Source: Desulfitobacterium chlororespirans DSM 11544 (lineage in GTDB: Bacteria; Bacillota; Desulfitobacteriia; Desulfitobacteriales; Desulfitobacteriaceae). Taken from it: 64,000 nt of DNA. The stretch spans positions 310,001 to 374,000 of the forward strand of contig NZ_FRDN01000006.1 in assembly GCF_900143285.1 (NCBI RefSeq), written 5' to 3'. The notes under the pieces were generated by a model. It worked only from the letters and a program-made list of their open reading frames with translations. It ran no database searches and had not been told where the DNA came from. Below, in pieces: positions 10,111-18,487 of this stretch. The position numbers and the translations under genes were made by a program. How positions within the stretch are numbered: the first letter of the stretch is position 1; each line of letters begins with the position of its first letter.

Positions 10111-10983
10111 ATGACGATCCGGCATCTGAGAATTTTTATCACAGTTTATGACGAGCGAAATATGACGGCTGCCGCTGCTAAGCTTTTTATGACACAGCCT
10201 TCTGTCAGTCAGGCTATCAAAGAACTGGAGAATTTTTACAGAGTAATCCTTTTCGAGCGGCTGTCCCGGAAATTATATGCCACCTCGTCAGGAGAAAAAT
10301 TATATCAATATGCATGCCATATTATTAACTTATTTGATGAATTGGATGATGTCCTGAAGCAGGATGCCTATCGGAAGAAGCTGGTCGTCGGTGCCAATTA
10401 TACTGTTGGTGTCGTTTTGATCCATCAGTATATCGCACAATTCAAAAGCCTTTATCCTGACTCAGATGTCATGGTTATGGTAAACAAATCCTCGATTCTT
10501 TTGGATAAACTCAGGAAAAATGAATTGGATTTGGCCTTGGTGGAAGAAGTACCAAATGAATCTGATTTAGTGGGAGATTTCTTTTATAACGATCATATCG
10601 TTATTGTTGCCTGCCCGGACCATCCCCTTTTAAACAAGACGGCGATAACTGGGCAAGATATCGTCAATGAAAATCTCTTGCTGCGCGAGAAAGGTGCGGG
10701 TGTCAGGAACCTCTTTGAACAACTAATGAACCAGCTCGGTTTCGCAATTAAACCCTATTGGGAAAGCACCAGTACAACGGCTTTGATTAACGCGGCCATT
10801 AATAAGATAGGCATTGCCGTACTGCCTTATCACCTGGTCAAAGAATACATTGCTTCAGGTTCATTGAAGGAAATCGAAGTAAAGGGGATTAACTTCAACC
10901 GAAAACTGATGGTTGTTTATCATAAAAATAAGTTTCTGACAAGCGCCATGCAGGATTTCATCAAAATATGCCACGAAGCATAA
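10111..10983 (+). CDS. LysR family transcriptional regulator
   Basis: A 290-residue LysR-type regulator. The winged helix-turn-helix occupies residues 1-60 (LRIFITVYDERNMTAAAAKL, then QPSVSQAIKELE). The type 2 periplasmic-binding effector domain covers about 90-290. The ligand is not evident. The neighbour on the opposite strand is a molbindin, with which it converges over a shared terminator, so a link to oxyanion or molybdate response is possible but unproven. The ATG at 10111 follows a weak GGGG/AAGG site. Confidence 0.88.
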   Translation: MTIRHLRIFITVYDERNMTAAAAKLFMTQPSVSQAIKELENFYRVILFERLSRKLYATSSGEKLYQYACHIINLFDELDDVLKQDAYRKKLVVGANYTVGVVLIHQYIAQFKSLYPDSDVMVMVNKSSILLDKLRKNELDLALVEEVPNESDLVGDFFYNDHIVIVACPDHPLLNKTAITGQDIVNENLLLREKGAGVRNLFEQLMNQLGFAIKPYWESTSTTALINAAINKIGIAVLPYHLVKEYIASGSLKEIEVKGINFNRKLMVVYHKNKFLTSAMQDFIKICHEA

Positions 10984-10990
10984 ACAAGAT

Positions 10991-11044
10991 AAAACCCCGG
11001 GGATCCCTTAAGCATAGCTTACTTTGGGAATCCTCCGGGGTTTT
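10991..11044. terminator. Bidirectional terminator between LysR and molbindin genes
   Basis: AAAACCCCGG (10991-11000) pairs with CCGGGGTTTT (11035-11044). The A and T tails allow use from both strands, which fits two convergent genes. Confidence 0.85.
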
Positions 11045-11086
11045 ATGTTTCAGGAGATTCTAAGATGGCCGGAAATATGTTCTGTC

Positions 11087-11500
11087 TTAAACGGCAATCA
11101 TTACGGAAGTCGCTTTAATAATCGCTTTGGCTTTGACGCCGGGCTCAAGATCAAGTTCTTTCACGGCAAGCATAGAGATCGTGGAAGTAATCATCATTCC
11201 GCCGTCGGTTTTTAAGGTCACGATCGCATTTACTGTGCCGTTTTCTACCTTAACAATTTCACCTGCAAGCTGATTCCGTGCGCTGAGCTGCATTTCACCG
11301 ACGCCGATCATCACTTCCGTGGCCTTGATCACTGCTGTCGCTGTTTTCCCAGGAGCAAGATCCAAGTCCTTTACTGATGCCAGGGAAATCGTGGCCGTAA
11401 TTGTTTCACCTTTGTCGGTTTTTAAGGTCACGATGGAGTTTACTGTACCTTCCTGGATAGATTCAACTTTCCCCGTAAATTGATTTCTTGCACTAATCAT
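11087..11500 (-). CDS. Molbindin: tandem TOBE-domain molybdate-binding protein
   Basis: A 137-residue protein made of two TOBE/Mop repeats, each starting SARNQ (residues about 3 and 72), with GTVNSIVTLKT and GTVNAIVTLKT in matching positions and ending VIKATEVMIGV / IIKATSVMIAV. Molbindins of this type bind molybdate or tungstate as ring-shaped oligomers and act in storage or homeostasis. The ATG at 11500 is preferred because a GAAAGGAT ribosome site precedes it and the first Mop repeat starts immediately; an upstream in-frame ATG at 11551 would add 17 residues without family support. Confidence 0.92.
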   Translation of the reverse strand: MISARNQFTGKVESIQEGTVNSIVTLKTDKGETITATISLASVKDLDLAPGKTATAVIKATEVMIGVGEMQLSARNQLAGEIVKVENGTVNAIVTLKTDGGMMITSTISMLAVKELDLEPGVKAKAIIKATSVMIAV

Positions 11501-11633
11501 GTTTATCCTTTCTATCGCCATTAATGGTTTAAATACAAGAAAGAATGGCATCTTTCTTCGTGATATCTAAATAATACTTTATAAGATACCATATATCCAA
11601 TTCAATAATTCTATATTTTACATAGCCAACAGC

Positions 11634-12040
11634 CTATGGTTAGGGTATGTCTTTATCGTTTCGAATGAAGATATATCTAAGGTATATCTGTTTTTTGATG
11701 AGATTCAGGGAGTCACCGGCTGGGAAAAGTGCATCAATTCCTATATGATGGCAAATGTTGGGATGACCTTCTCTGCTACGGCAATTTCAAAATATCTCAA
11801 AAGTGAGGGACGCACTGTTGCACCAGAAACAATATTGAACTATATTAAGGCTGGTGAGGATGCCTTTCTTTTCTATCGTGTCCGCAGACAGGATTTGCAG
11901 GGAAAGAAGATTCTCACTGTCAATGAAAAATACTACATTGAAGGATATTAGCCTCATTTTTAAGAATATTGTTTTTATAGAACTGCTACGCCGTGGTTAT
12001 AAGGTCACCGTTGGAAAAGCAGGTGAATTTGATATGAGCA
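11634..12040 (+). pseudogene. Remnant of an AAA_14/DUF4143-type ATPase
   Basis: In one frame, YLFFDEIQGVTGWEKCINS (Walker B and following helix of this ATPase family) runs directly into a C-terminal part (MANVGMTFSATAISKYLKSE, then EDAFLFYRVRRQDLQGKK), so the centre of the gene is missing. That frame stops at 11951, and the next homologous stretch (FKNIVFIELLRRGYKVTVGK) continues in a different frame to about 12040. No start codon or Walker A is present. This is a gene broken by an N-terminal loss, an internal deletion and a frameshift. It lies between the molbindin and the AraC-type regulator. Confidence 0.8.
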
Positions 12041-12118
12041 GGGATGACATAAAGCATTGTAACAAAAAAGAGGAACCATGCATCCTCTTGAGAGAATTGC
12101 TTGGTTCCATCTTAACGC

Positions 12119-12976
12119 TTATTTTTTCTGAACAGGAATCCAAATTTCGCTGTAATAGTTTTCATCCTGGTTCCCGTTCGGATAATCCGCTATATTGGTG
12201 TACATTTCAATATTGTACCCCGCTGCAATTTCATAATCCTTGCAATTAGGCAGCCATTCGGAGAAGATTTTTTGATTCGTATTTTGCAGGGATTGGGGCA
12301 TAGCGCCTTTGCAGGCAAAAACAGCCCAGGAGTGTTTCGGAATAACCTTTGTAATAAAGCCATCCGGAAGTTCGCTGGAGGAAGCATAATCGTCCGCGAT
12401 CAGATACTCGAACTCATCTGAGCCCATGCTCTCATCTACACATACTCCGTACATTCCGCAGACAATCTTGTTTTTTCCCGTTTGATAATGTTCTGTCCAG
12501 AACTTCGGAATTTCTGTTCCCGCAGTATCATACTTAAACACCTTAGATATACCCATGATAGTGAACGCTTCTTTTTCAATAATTCTGTAATCCATGATAA
12601 AACCGCCTTCCAATGAAAATTTGATTTTTAGGGGAGCAAAAGTTTTGATCATTGCTCCGTCTTTTCGAACAGCAGTAGGTGTGACACCGTGGAAACGAAG
12701 GAATGCTTTCGTGAAACTATCCGGTGAGTCATAACCGTATTTCAAAGCAATATCAATAATTTTTCCATCAGTAGAAACAAGCTCACTGCCGGCAAGGGTG
12801 AGCCTGCGCTGCCGGATATACTCTCCAACCGTAAAACCGCAAAGCATGGCAAAGCCCTTTTGGAAATAAAACGAGGACACAAATGCCTGTTTTGCAATAT
12901 TATCTATGGTCAGTTCTTCGGTGATATTGTCTTCGATATAGTTGATTGCGTCACTGATACCTTCAATCCAGCCCAC
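12119..12976 (-). CDS. AraC family regulator with GyrI-like effector domain
   Basis: A 285-residue regulator. Two AraC helix-turn-helix motifs fill residues 1-105 (IEDNITEELTIDNIAKQ, then IIDIALKYGYDSPDSFTKAF). A GyrI-like/SOUL-type small-molecule domain follows from about 125 to the end, as in Rob and BltR-like multidrug regulators. The GTG at 12976 is chosen because AGGAGGT lies 7 bp upstream; an ATG at 13012 lies before that site. Its targets are not evident from neighbours. Confidence 0.88.
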   Translation of the reverse strand: MGWIEGISDAINYIEDNITEELTIDNIAKQAFVSSFYFQKGFAMLCGFTVGEYIRQRRLTLAGSELVSTDGKIIDIALKYGYDSPDSFTKAFLRFHGVTPTAVRKDGAMIKTFAPLKIKFSLEGGFIMDYRIIEKEAFTIMGISKVFKYDTAGTEIPKFWTEHYQTGKNKIVCGMYGVCVDESMGSDEFEYLIADDYASSSELPDGFITKVIPKHSWAVFACKGAMPQSLQNTNQKIFSEWLPNCKDYEIAAGYNIEMYTNIADYPNGNQDENYYSEIWIPVQKK

Positions 12977-13179
12977 AATTGTTACCTCCTGTCTGTAGAT
13001 ATATCCTATCAATTTTCATGGAGTTAGGTCCGACTTTTTATGCCATGTTTTGTCTTGTCTGAGGCTTAGATTAATTTTTTTTGATCCTACCTTCAGCAAG
13101 GCCTATAGCCAATTATAATAGATTTCACTTGTAAAACAATGATCCTCATAACAATTGAGAGAATTAGGGGAGGTTAAGT

Positions 13180-13737
13180 ATGGAATATAAACAAAGAGAC
13201 TATTCATTGTTCTCAGCTTGTGGATTAAATTGCGGACTGTGCCCACGTTATCAAATGAATGGAGCATCACAATGTCCCGGTTGTGCCGGGAAAGATTTTC
13301 TTGCCAAACATCCTAAATGCGGGGTGTTATCTTGCAGTCAGCGCAAGGGGTTTGAATATTGTTATCAGTGTAATCAATTTCCCTGCCCAAAATATGAGGG
13401 TGCTGACCAAGCGGATTCTTTCATCACTCACTTGCATCAGTTCAGAGACATGGAGAAAGCGAAAAGATGGGGGATTGACACCTATAGACAGGAATTGAAC
13501 GAAAAGGTCGGTATGTTGGAAGAACTGTTGGCCAACTACGATGATGGACGGCGGAAGAGTTTGTTTTGTCTTGCGGTCAACCTTTTGGAAGCAGAAGATA
13601 TAAAACAGGTATTGGAGCAGCTTATATCTGAAACAGGATCGGATGCTCCTTTAAAAGAAAAAGCGGCCTCTGCGGTTGGTTTATTGCAGGCAATGGCGGA
13701 ACAGCGAAACATCACCTTGAAATTACGCAAGAAATAA
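13180..13737 (+). CDS. DUF3795 cysteine-rich protein
   Basis: A 185-residue cytosolic protein with a Cys-rich N-terminal half: CGLNCGLCPRY (Cys14, 18, 21), CPGC, CGVLSC and CYQCNQFPC. This CGLxCxxC arrangement marks the DUF3795 family, common in clostridia and probably a zinc or iron-sulfur binding fold; no reaction is established. The C-terminal half is helical. GGGAGG precedes the ATG. It is monocistronic: a terminator follows at 13801 and the neighbours are on the other strand. Confidence 0.75.
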   Translation: MEYKQRDYSLFSACGLNCGLCPRYQMNGASQCPGCAGKDFLAKHPKCGVLSCSQRKGFEYCYQCNQFPCPKYEGADQADSFITHLHQFRDMEKAKRWGIDTYRQELNEKVGMLEELLANYDDGRRKSLFCLAVNLLEAEDIKQVLEQLISETGSDAPLKEKAASAVGLLQAMAEQRNITLKLRKK

Positions 13738-13800
13738 AAAGTATACTAAAGGACTTGATGGTTACGAATGTAAAATTTCAGATGTCAGAGGGCAATAAAG

Positions 13801-13828
13801 AACCGAGACTCTGCGGCCTCGGTTTTTT
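13801..13828. terminator. Terminator between DUF3795 gene and two-component operon
   Basis: AACCGAG (13801-13807) pairs with CTCGGTT (13818-13824) followed by T residues on the + strand. It could also stop the minus-strand operon that ends at 13859. Confidence 0.8.
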
Positions 13829-13858
13829 ATTATGACGATGAACGAACAGACTGTCTAT

Positions 13859-14014
13859 TTAATCTTTGTAACCGATAAGTTTGCATACCGGTGAGCATAA
13901 ATTGCCGCCGGTATATTTGCAAAATGAGCACCATATCCGGGTTCCGGCCATGTAAGGAGATTTGCGGTTTAAACATTTTTGGGGCAACCCTTTAGGTGGA
14001 GTAGTGTACTTCAT
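13859..14014 (-). CDS. Small Cys-rich protein, third gene of a two-component operon
   Basis: A 51-residue protein starting MKYTTPPKGLPQ, with a compact cysteine cluster near the C-terminus (CSFCKYTGGNLCSPVC). An excellent ribosome site, AAAGGAGG, lies 8 bp before the ATG at 14014, which supports real translation. It starts 72 bp after the end of the sensor kinase and runs the same way, so it is probably co-transcribed. The CxxC-x7-CxxxC spacing suggests a metal-binding knuckle. I do not recognise a family and assign no function. Confidence 0.6.
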   Translation of the reverse strand: MKYTTPPKGLPQKCLNRKSPYMAGTRIWCSFCKYTGGNLCSPVCKLIGYKD

Positions 14015-14086
14015 AGTGAGGCCTCCTTTGATTTTTGTAAGGCTATTGTACATCTGGTTTGTGACCTCAATATGGCCTATGGAATT

Positions 14087-15127
14087 TTATTTAGGCAAGA
14101 TTACAGTAAACGTGGTTCCGGCACCTGGTTTGCTTTCACATTGTATAGTTCCGCCGCACAGCTCTACAATCCGTTTCACAATAGCCAGCCCCAATCCGTT
14201 TCCCGCCTGGGCATGTGATGTGTCGGCCTGATAAAATTTCTCAAAAATCCGGCTGACGTTTTCCTCGGCAATCCCGATTCCCTCATCCGCTATGTTAACC
14301 AATATGGTGGTCGATAGTTCTTTGGCGGTAATCGTAATGGTCCTATGCTCAGGGGAGAATTTGATCCCATTCTCAATCAAATTCATCCAGAGTTGCTGCA
14401 GCAGTTCCGGATCACCCCAATACATAATCGGTTCCAGATAAATATCCAAATCAAGATTTTTTTTGCTCCACTGTTCTTCCAGCAGGAGGACCACCTTGCG
14501 AATATGCTCATCCAGGGAAAATGACACCGATTTATCATAAATCACCTGATTGTCCAGCCGTGACATTTTCAGCATATTGGAGCACAAACGATTTAAGCGG
14601 CTTGTTTCTTCGATAATGATCTGAGTATATTGATCAAATTCTTCATCGGAAAGATTTCTGTCCTGGAGCATTTCCACAAAACCTTGAATAGAGGCTATGG
14701 GGGTCTTGAATTCGTGGGAGACATTGCTCATAAAGTCTTTGCGCAGGTACTCCATTGTTTTTAGCTCAGCAGCCATTAGGGTGAAATTTTTGGCCAGTAT
14801 TCCTAATTCATCTTCGCTCTTATGCTCAATGACAACGTCAAAGTTGCCCTTCGCGATCTCCTTGGTTGCGGTGCTCATATGAATCAGAGGATCGGAGATA
14901 AATTTAGCGGCAAAATAAAGCAGGATAAAGCCGATAACAGAGCAAGCCACGACGACCCCTGCCAGCAAACAAATCAGCGTGCCTGGTGCCAATTCCCGGC
15001 CGTCGTTCAAAAACAGCGTGTAATATCCTGTAGCAAGCCCCAAGGAGGCGGCACAGGAAAAGCACAGAATAACCAAAGCGATCAGTGTGGATTTGGCACG
15101 GATAGAACGGGATATTTTTTTGATCAT
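14087..15127 (-). CDS. Sensor histidine kinase
   Basis: A 346-residue membrane kinase. Transmembrane segments lie at about 15-40 and 50-75 with only a short external loop between them, so it has little extracytoplasmic sensing surface. A HAMP domain follows (76-128), then the phospho-acceptor MSNVSHEFKTP (His138). The N, G1 (DEGIGI) and G2 (GNGLGLAIVKRI) boxes of the ATPase are intact. Its start overlaps the response regulator stop by 4 bp. The signal is unknown; a short external loop is typical of kinases sensing envelope stress or working with a membrane partner. Confidence 0.92.
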   Translation of the reverse strand: MIKKISRSIRAKSTLIALVILCFSCAASLGLATGYYTLFLNDGRELAPGTLICLLAGVVVACSVIGFILLYFAAKFISDPLIHMSTATKEIAKGNFDVVIEHKSEDELGILAKNFTLMAAELKTMEYLRKDFMSNVSHEFKTPIASIQGFVEMLQDRNLSDEEFDQYTQIIIEETSRLNRLCSNMLKMSRLDNQVIYDKSVSFSLDEHIRKVVLLLEEQWSKKNLDLDIYLEPIMYWGDPELLQQLWMNLIENGIKFSPEHRTITITAKELSTTILVNIADEGIGIAEENVSRIFEKFYQADTSHAQAGNGLGLAIVKRIVELCGGTIQCESKPGAGTTFTVILPK

Positions 15128-15798
15128 AGCATTCTCTCCGCTTTGTAGCCCAGTCCGCGGATGGTTATAATTTGAAATTCCGGCCGGCTTTCAAATTTCT
15201 TGCGGAGCTTCTTGATATGGCTGTCCACCGTACGGTCATTGGCTTCCGAGTCCATACCCCAGATTTCATCCATGAGCTGCTGGCGGGTAAAAATCTTTTT
15301 CGGATAGCTTAACAATTTAAACAGAAGATAAAATTCTTTTTTAGGAAGCTCATAGGTCATATCAGGTGCGGTAACCGTTAAGGTATCATAATCCAGCACC
15401 ACATTCCCAATCTGCAGTTTATGGTCGTTGGCAATTTTTGCACGCCGTAAAATCGCTTCCACCCGCAGGATCAATTCATTCATATTGATGGGCTTTACCA
15501 TATAATCATCCGTACCGACCCGGAACCCTTTTTCCTTGTCTGCAAAACTTTCCTTGGCAGTAACCATAAGAACCGGCAGATCATAATGAGCCTGCCGCAG
15601 CATTTCTGTCAGTTGATAACCATTGATGACCGGCATCATGATATCGGTTATCATGAGATCGATTTGTTCACTGTCAAGAATCGCCAGCGCTTTTTCTCCA
15701 TCCACTGCCTGAAAAGCCTGATAGCCGGCTTGTTTCAGGCGGGCCGCTATGAGTGTTCTAAGATTTTTGTTATCCTCAACCACCAATATTCTAAACAT
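15124..15798 (-). CDS. OmpR/PhoB-type response regulator
   Basis: A 224-residue two-domain regulator. The receiver domain has the acidic pair Glu8-Asp9, phospho-acceptor Asp52 (LMITDIMMP) and the Lys of VTAKES near 102. The C-terminal winged helix ends DSHIKKLRKKFE and ITIRGLGYKAE. The ATG at 15798 follows an AAAGGTGAT ribosome site; an upstream TTG/ATG extension has no family match. It is the first gene of a regulator-kinase-small protein operon. Confidence 0.93.
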   Translation of the reverse strand: MFRILVVEDNKNLRTLIAARLKQAGYQAFQAVDGEKALAILDSEQIDLMITDIMMPVINGYQLTEMLRQAHYDLPVLMVTAKESFADKEKGFRVGTDDYMVKPINMNELILRVEAILRRAKIANDHKLQIGNVVLDYDTLTVTAPDMTYELPKKEFYLLFKLLSYPKKIFTRQQLMDEIWGMDSEANDRTVDSHIKKLRKKFESRPEFQIITIRGLGYKAERML

Positions 15799-15900
15799 CG
15801 GCTGTATCACCTTTCCGGGGTATAGTTGGGGTAAATTTCTCCGACAGTATAACAAACCAATATGTCCTCACTATGACCCAAGAGCAAATTTATATACATA

Positions 15901-15936
15901 AAAAGCCACAGGGTATTATTAGCCCGGTGGCTTTTT
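15901..15936 (-). terminator. Terminator for the pyridoxamine-oxidase-like gene
   Basis: AAAAGCCAC (15901-15909) pairs with GTGGCTTTT (15927-15935). Read on the minus strand the stem is followed by T residues. It lies 35 bp beyond the stop of the minus-strand gene at 15971. Confidence 0.8.
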
Positions 15937-15970
15937 GATCAGCTGGAAAGATTAAGATTAAACCCTCACC

Positions 15971-16276
15971 TTATAGCATCTTCTCCGCTGTTTGTGCAGT
16001 GAAGATGAGCTGTTTGTCGACGGCTTGGGCTGTGCCGGAAAGGCGATAACCTTTCGGGCCGCCTTCTTTGGTAGCGCCGACAATCCATGCCTTATCGTTT
16101 GTTTTCAGGTTCTTCTGCGTGACTTCCATCTTATAGATGCCGAAAATCACCTGATCTCCCGAAACCTCACCTTTGCCGGCGATGATCGGGTGTGGTGTTC
16201 CGTCTGATCCTACTGTGACAAGCGTAACAAAGGCGGAACCCTCAATAACAGCTTTGATGTCGTCGTTGATAATCAT
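15971..16276 (-). CDS. Pyridoxamine 5'-phosphate oxidase-like flavin-binding protein
   Basis: A 101-residue split-barrel protein, short for the family. The N-terminal strand pattern (AFVTLVTVGSDGTPHPII, then VIFGIYKMEVTQKNLKTN) matches small PPOX-type FMN-binding proteins. No substrate can be named. It is divergent from an HxlR regulator across a spacer with an inverted repeat, so it is the likely HxlR target. Related flavin proteins beside HxlR regulators often answer redox or electrophile stress; that role is inference. Confidence 0.75.
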   Translation of the reverse strand: MIINDDIKAVIEGSAFVTLVTVGSDGTPHPIIAGKGEVSGDQVIFGIYKMEVTQKNLKTNDKAWIVGATKEGGPKGYRLSGTAQAVDKQLIFTAQTAEKML

Positions 16277-16297
16277 TTTATCCTCTCCTTATGTAAA

Positions 16298-16351
16298 GTA
16301 CTAGATAGCTATTTACTCTTAAATTGCTACCTAGTACAATATTAGTATAAT
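16298..16351. promoter_or_regulatory. Candidate HxlR operator and overlapping promoter
   Basis: GTACTAGATAGC (16298-16309) and GCTACCTAGTAC (16326-16337) are inverted arms matching at 11 of 12 positions. TATAAT at 16346-16351 gives a -10 for the HxlR gene. The arms sit between two divergent genes, the usual place for an HxlR dimer to control both. Confidence 0.65.
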
Positions 16352-16399
16352 AGAAATTAAATTCAAGTACGCAGAAAATTATAGGCAGGTAAGGAAAAT

Positions 16400-16765
16400 A
16401 TGACTGAGAGAGATGTAAAGTGTGTCGTCTCCTGCGAAACCAAATGCCCCTGCATGGAGTACTGTCCGCTGGGAAGCGCGCTGAAGATCATCGGCGGGAA
16501 GTGGAAGCTGTCCATACTATGCGCGCTCCATCAGGACGGGACGACGCGATATAATACCCTGAAGCGCAAAATTGCCGGGATCACGAACACCATGCTGGTT
16601 AGTTCATTAAAGGAACTGGAGGAGGACGGGCTGATCGTCCGCCGGCAGTATATGGAGATGCCTGTGCGGGTCGAATATACACTCACCGAGGCCTGCGACG
16701 ATCTGATGCCTATTCTGATGCAACTGGCCCAATGGGGTGTCAAGGTTCATACGAAGGAATCTTGA
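16400..16765 (+). CDS. HxlR family winged-helix regulator
   Basis: A 121-residue regulator with the HxlR/DUF24 signature CPLGSALKIIGGKWKLSILC followed by the wing RRQYMEMPVRVEYTLTE. Four extra cysteines crowd the N-terminus (CVVSCETKCPCMEYC), more than the single redox Cys found in many family members, so thiol or metal sensing is plausible. It is divergent from the flavin-binding gene and probably autoregulated through the inverted repeat at 16298-16337. Confidence 0.9.
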   Translation: MTERDVKCVVSCETKCPCMEYCPLGSALKIIGGKWKLSILCALHQDGTTRYNTLKRKIAGITNTMLVSSLKELEEDGLIVRRQYMEMPVRVEYTLTEACDDLMPILMQLAQWGVKVHTKES

Positions 16766-16899
16766 AAAGAAGGCTGTATATATGCTACAATAACGCAAAG
16801 GGAATGAAGTACTCCCTCGGCATTGCCGGAACCGCTTTTAAAGCTGATGACTTCTGCCTGGAGCAGAATCGTCAGCTTCTTTATTTGAGGAGATGAAAA

Positions 16900-17685
16900 A
16901 TGGTGAGAAACATTTTGATTCCTATTGATGGGACAGAGCGAAGCATGAAATCTGTCGATTTGGTGAAGTCACTTTATCAACCAAATGATGTAAGAATCGT
17001 TCTCTTAATGGTCCGGGAAGATGTAGAACATTTGTATTCGGAGAAAGAAGTTGAAAAAGCAAAATCTCCGTTAGAATCAACTTTGGATGCCGTGGCATAT
17101 CAATTAAACGGTTATGACCTCAAAAAGGAAGTCGTATTTGGGCATGCCGGCGAGGCAATTTTAACTTGTGCCAGGCAAAACGACACAGATATTATCGTGA
17201 TGACGAAATCGACCAGGATAGGATGGGTTCAGAAAATCGGTTCTGTTACAGAACATGTCGTTAAATATGCAAAATGCATCGTTATGATTGTTCCGGAAAA
17301 CAGTGATACTAAAAAATCCCCGCGAAAAATGCACCAATGCGAATACCTGGACGATATCATCACCCTTAGTGGGCAGCTCAGCCTTGGACCAAATTCCTGT
17401 CTGCTTCCGGTTCAGGTCGGCAAATGTATATATAAAATTACTGTGATTGAAGGCAGTCTCCGTATGAATCATTTGACTTATAATCCTGATGGGGGTACCT
17501 GGATGCTTCCTCCGCAAAACCATCAACCCCCCTACTATGATCTTAATGAAGGGGATGAGCGGGAAATTCGCTTGGAGATTTTAGTGAATTTTGGAAAGAT
17601 GGATCATATTGAAATCGTCAACACACAAATGACCAAGCTATTAAAATTTCATTATGCAACAAGATTTGAAAGTATAGAGATATAG
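16900..17685 (+). CDS. UspA-domain protein with an unrecognised C-terminal domain
   Basis: A 261-residue protein. Residues 1-130 are a universal stress protein domain: NILIPIDGTERS at the start, then VFGHAGEAILTCA, DIIVMTKSTRIG and the terminal strand IVMIVPEN. The phosphate-binding glycines of ATP-type Usp domains are partly changed (MTKSTRIGWVQKIGS). The last 120 residues (from about 142) form a separate beta-rich segment containing WMLPPQNHQPPYYD; I do not recognise it. AGGAGAT precedes the ATG. It is followed by spore coat-like genes but has its own spacer. Confidence 0.8.
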   Translation: MVRNILIPIDGTERSMKSVDLVKSLYQPNDVRIVLLMVREDVEHLYSEKEVEKAKSPLESTLDAVAYQLNGYDLKKEVVFGHAGEAILTCARQNDTDIIVMTKSTRIGWVQKIGSVTEHVVKYAKCIVMIVPENSDTKKSPRKMHQCEYLDDIITLSGQLSLGPNSCLLPVQVGKCIYKITVIEGSLRMNHLTYNPDGGTWMLPPQNHQPPYYDLNEGDEREIRLEILVNFGKMDHIEIVNTQMTKLLKFHYATRFESIEI

Positions 17686-17817
17686 TGAAAGCCCCGTGTC
17701 ATAGGATGAATTTGATATACCGAAACGGTATGATTGGAAACTGAGTGTTTTATCATGAATATTATGCCTGCATTCTGAAATACTAAGTACGGAAATATCT
17801 TGAAAGGAGTTTTTAAT

Positions 17818-18003
17818 ATGTCACAATTAAACCAAGTTGAACTGCAAAATCTGCGCCATTTGATTGGTGCTCATGAAACTGCCCACCAAAAATTGCAGGC
17901 TTATGCCCAGCAAGCGACCGATCCTGAAATTAAGCAATTTTTTTCAGATGGTGCACAGGATGCTATGAAAACCAAACAACAATTGTTAGGCTTTTTGAAC
18001 TAA
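17818..18003 (+). CDS. Small spore coat-like protein (CotF-associated)
   Basis: A 61-residue helical protein (LNQVELQNLRHLIGAHETAH, then ATDPEIKQFFSDGAQDAM) resembling the small partner often encoded directly before a CotF-family coat protein. The ATG at 17818 follows AAAGGAG at a good distance. It is separated from the CotF-domain gene by 15 bp, so the pair is one operon. Expression is probably late in sporulation, but no sigma-E or sigma-K promoter was identified with confidence. Confidence 0.7.
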   Translation: MSQLNQVELQNLRHLIGAHETAHQKLQAYAQQATDPEIKQFFSDGAQDAMKTKQQLLGFLN

Positions 18004-18018
18004 AGGAGGAAATAAGAA

Positions 18019-18270
18019 ATGATAGACGAAAAAGTCATGGTCAATGATGCTCTTTCCTCTGTAAAGAGCAGTCTGACCTTCTATGCCAACACTATTTCCG
18101 AATGCGCGAACCCCGAGCTGCGTTCTACCATTCAACAGATCCGCAATAACGATGAAGCATCCCAGTATAAGCTGTTCCAGATGGCCCAGGCTAAAGGGTA
18201 TTATAAGCCTGCTCTTATGGCTAAAGATGATGAAGTCCAGCAGACTAAATCCCAGGTTACCGGCCAATAA
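18019..18270 (+). CDS. CotF family spore coat protein
   Basis: An 83-residue protein with the CotF helical pattern: DALSSVKSSLTFYANTISEC then FQMAQAKGYYKPA. CotF-family proteins are components of the spore coat. AAAGGAGG lies just before the ATG. It is the second gene of a two-gene unit closed by the terminator at 18317. Confidence 0.82.
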   Translation: MIDEKVMVNDALSSVKSSLTFYANTISECANPELRSTIQQIRNNDEASQYKLFQMAQAKGYYKPALMAKDDEVQQTKSQVTGQ

Positions 18271-18316
18271 TAAGAAAAACTTTAAACTGGATTCAACTGA
18301 AATTTAAACGAATAGA

Positions 18317-18345
18317 AAAGCTTGGCTTTAGGCCAGGCTTTTTTA
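18317..18345 (+). terminator. Terminator of the coat protein operon
   Basis: AAAGCTTGGC (18317-18326) pairs with GCCAGGCTTT (18332-18341), one G-U, then a T run. Confidence 0.88.
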
Positions 18346-18429
18346 TTTATATAGTAAATCTATAGGCAATTCAACAACTGAAGGAGTATTGGGAAAGACA
18401 AGATTCCAGTTAGTATAAGGGCAACCAGC

Positions 18430-18487
18430 GACTTCGCCTCATTTGCAAGCATGGGTTTAAGGCACGGCGAAGCCGGGGTTTTCTTTA
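18430..18487 (+). repeat. Dispersed hairpin repeat, copy 1
   Basis: A roughly 58-bp element with inverted arms CTTCGCC and GGCGAAG and the right end GGCACGGCGAAGCCGGGG then TTTTCTTT. A close relative lies at 29297-29353. The spacer around it (18346-18651) has no gene that I can support. Confidence 0.6.
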
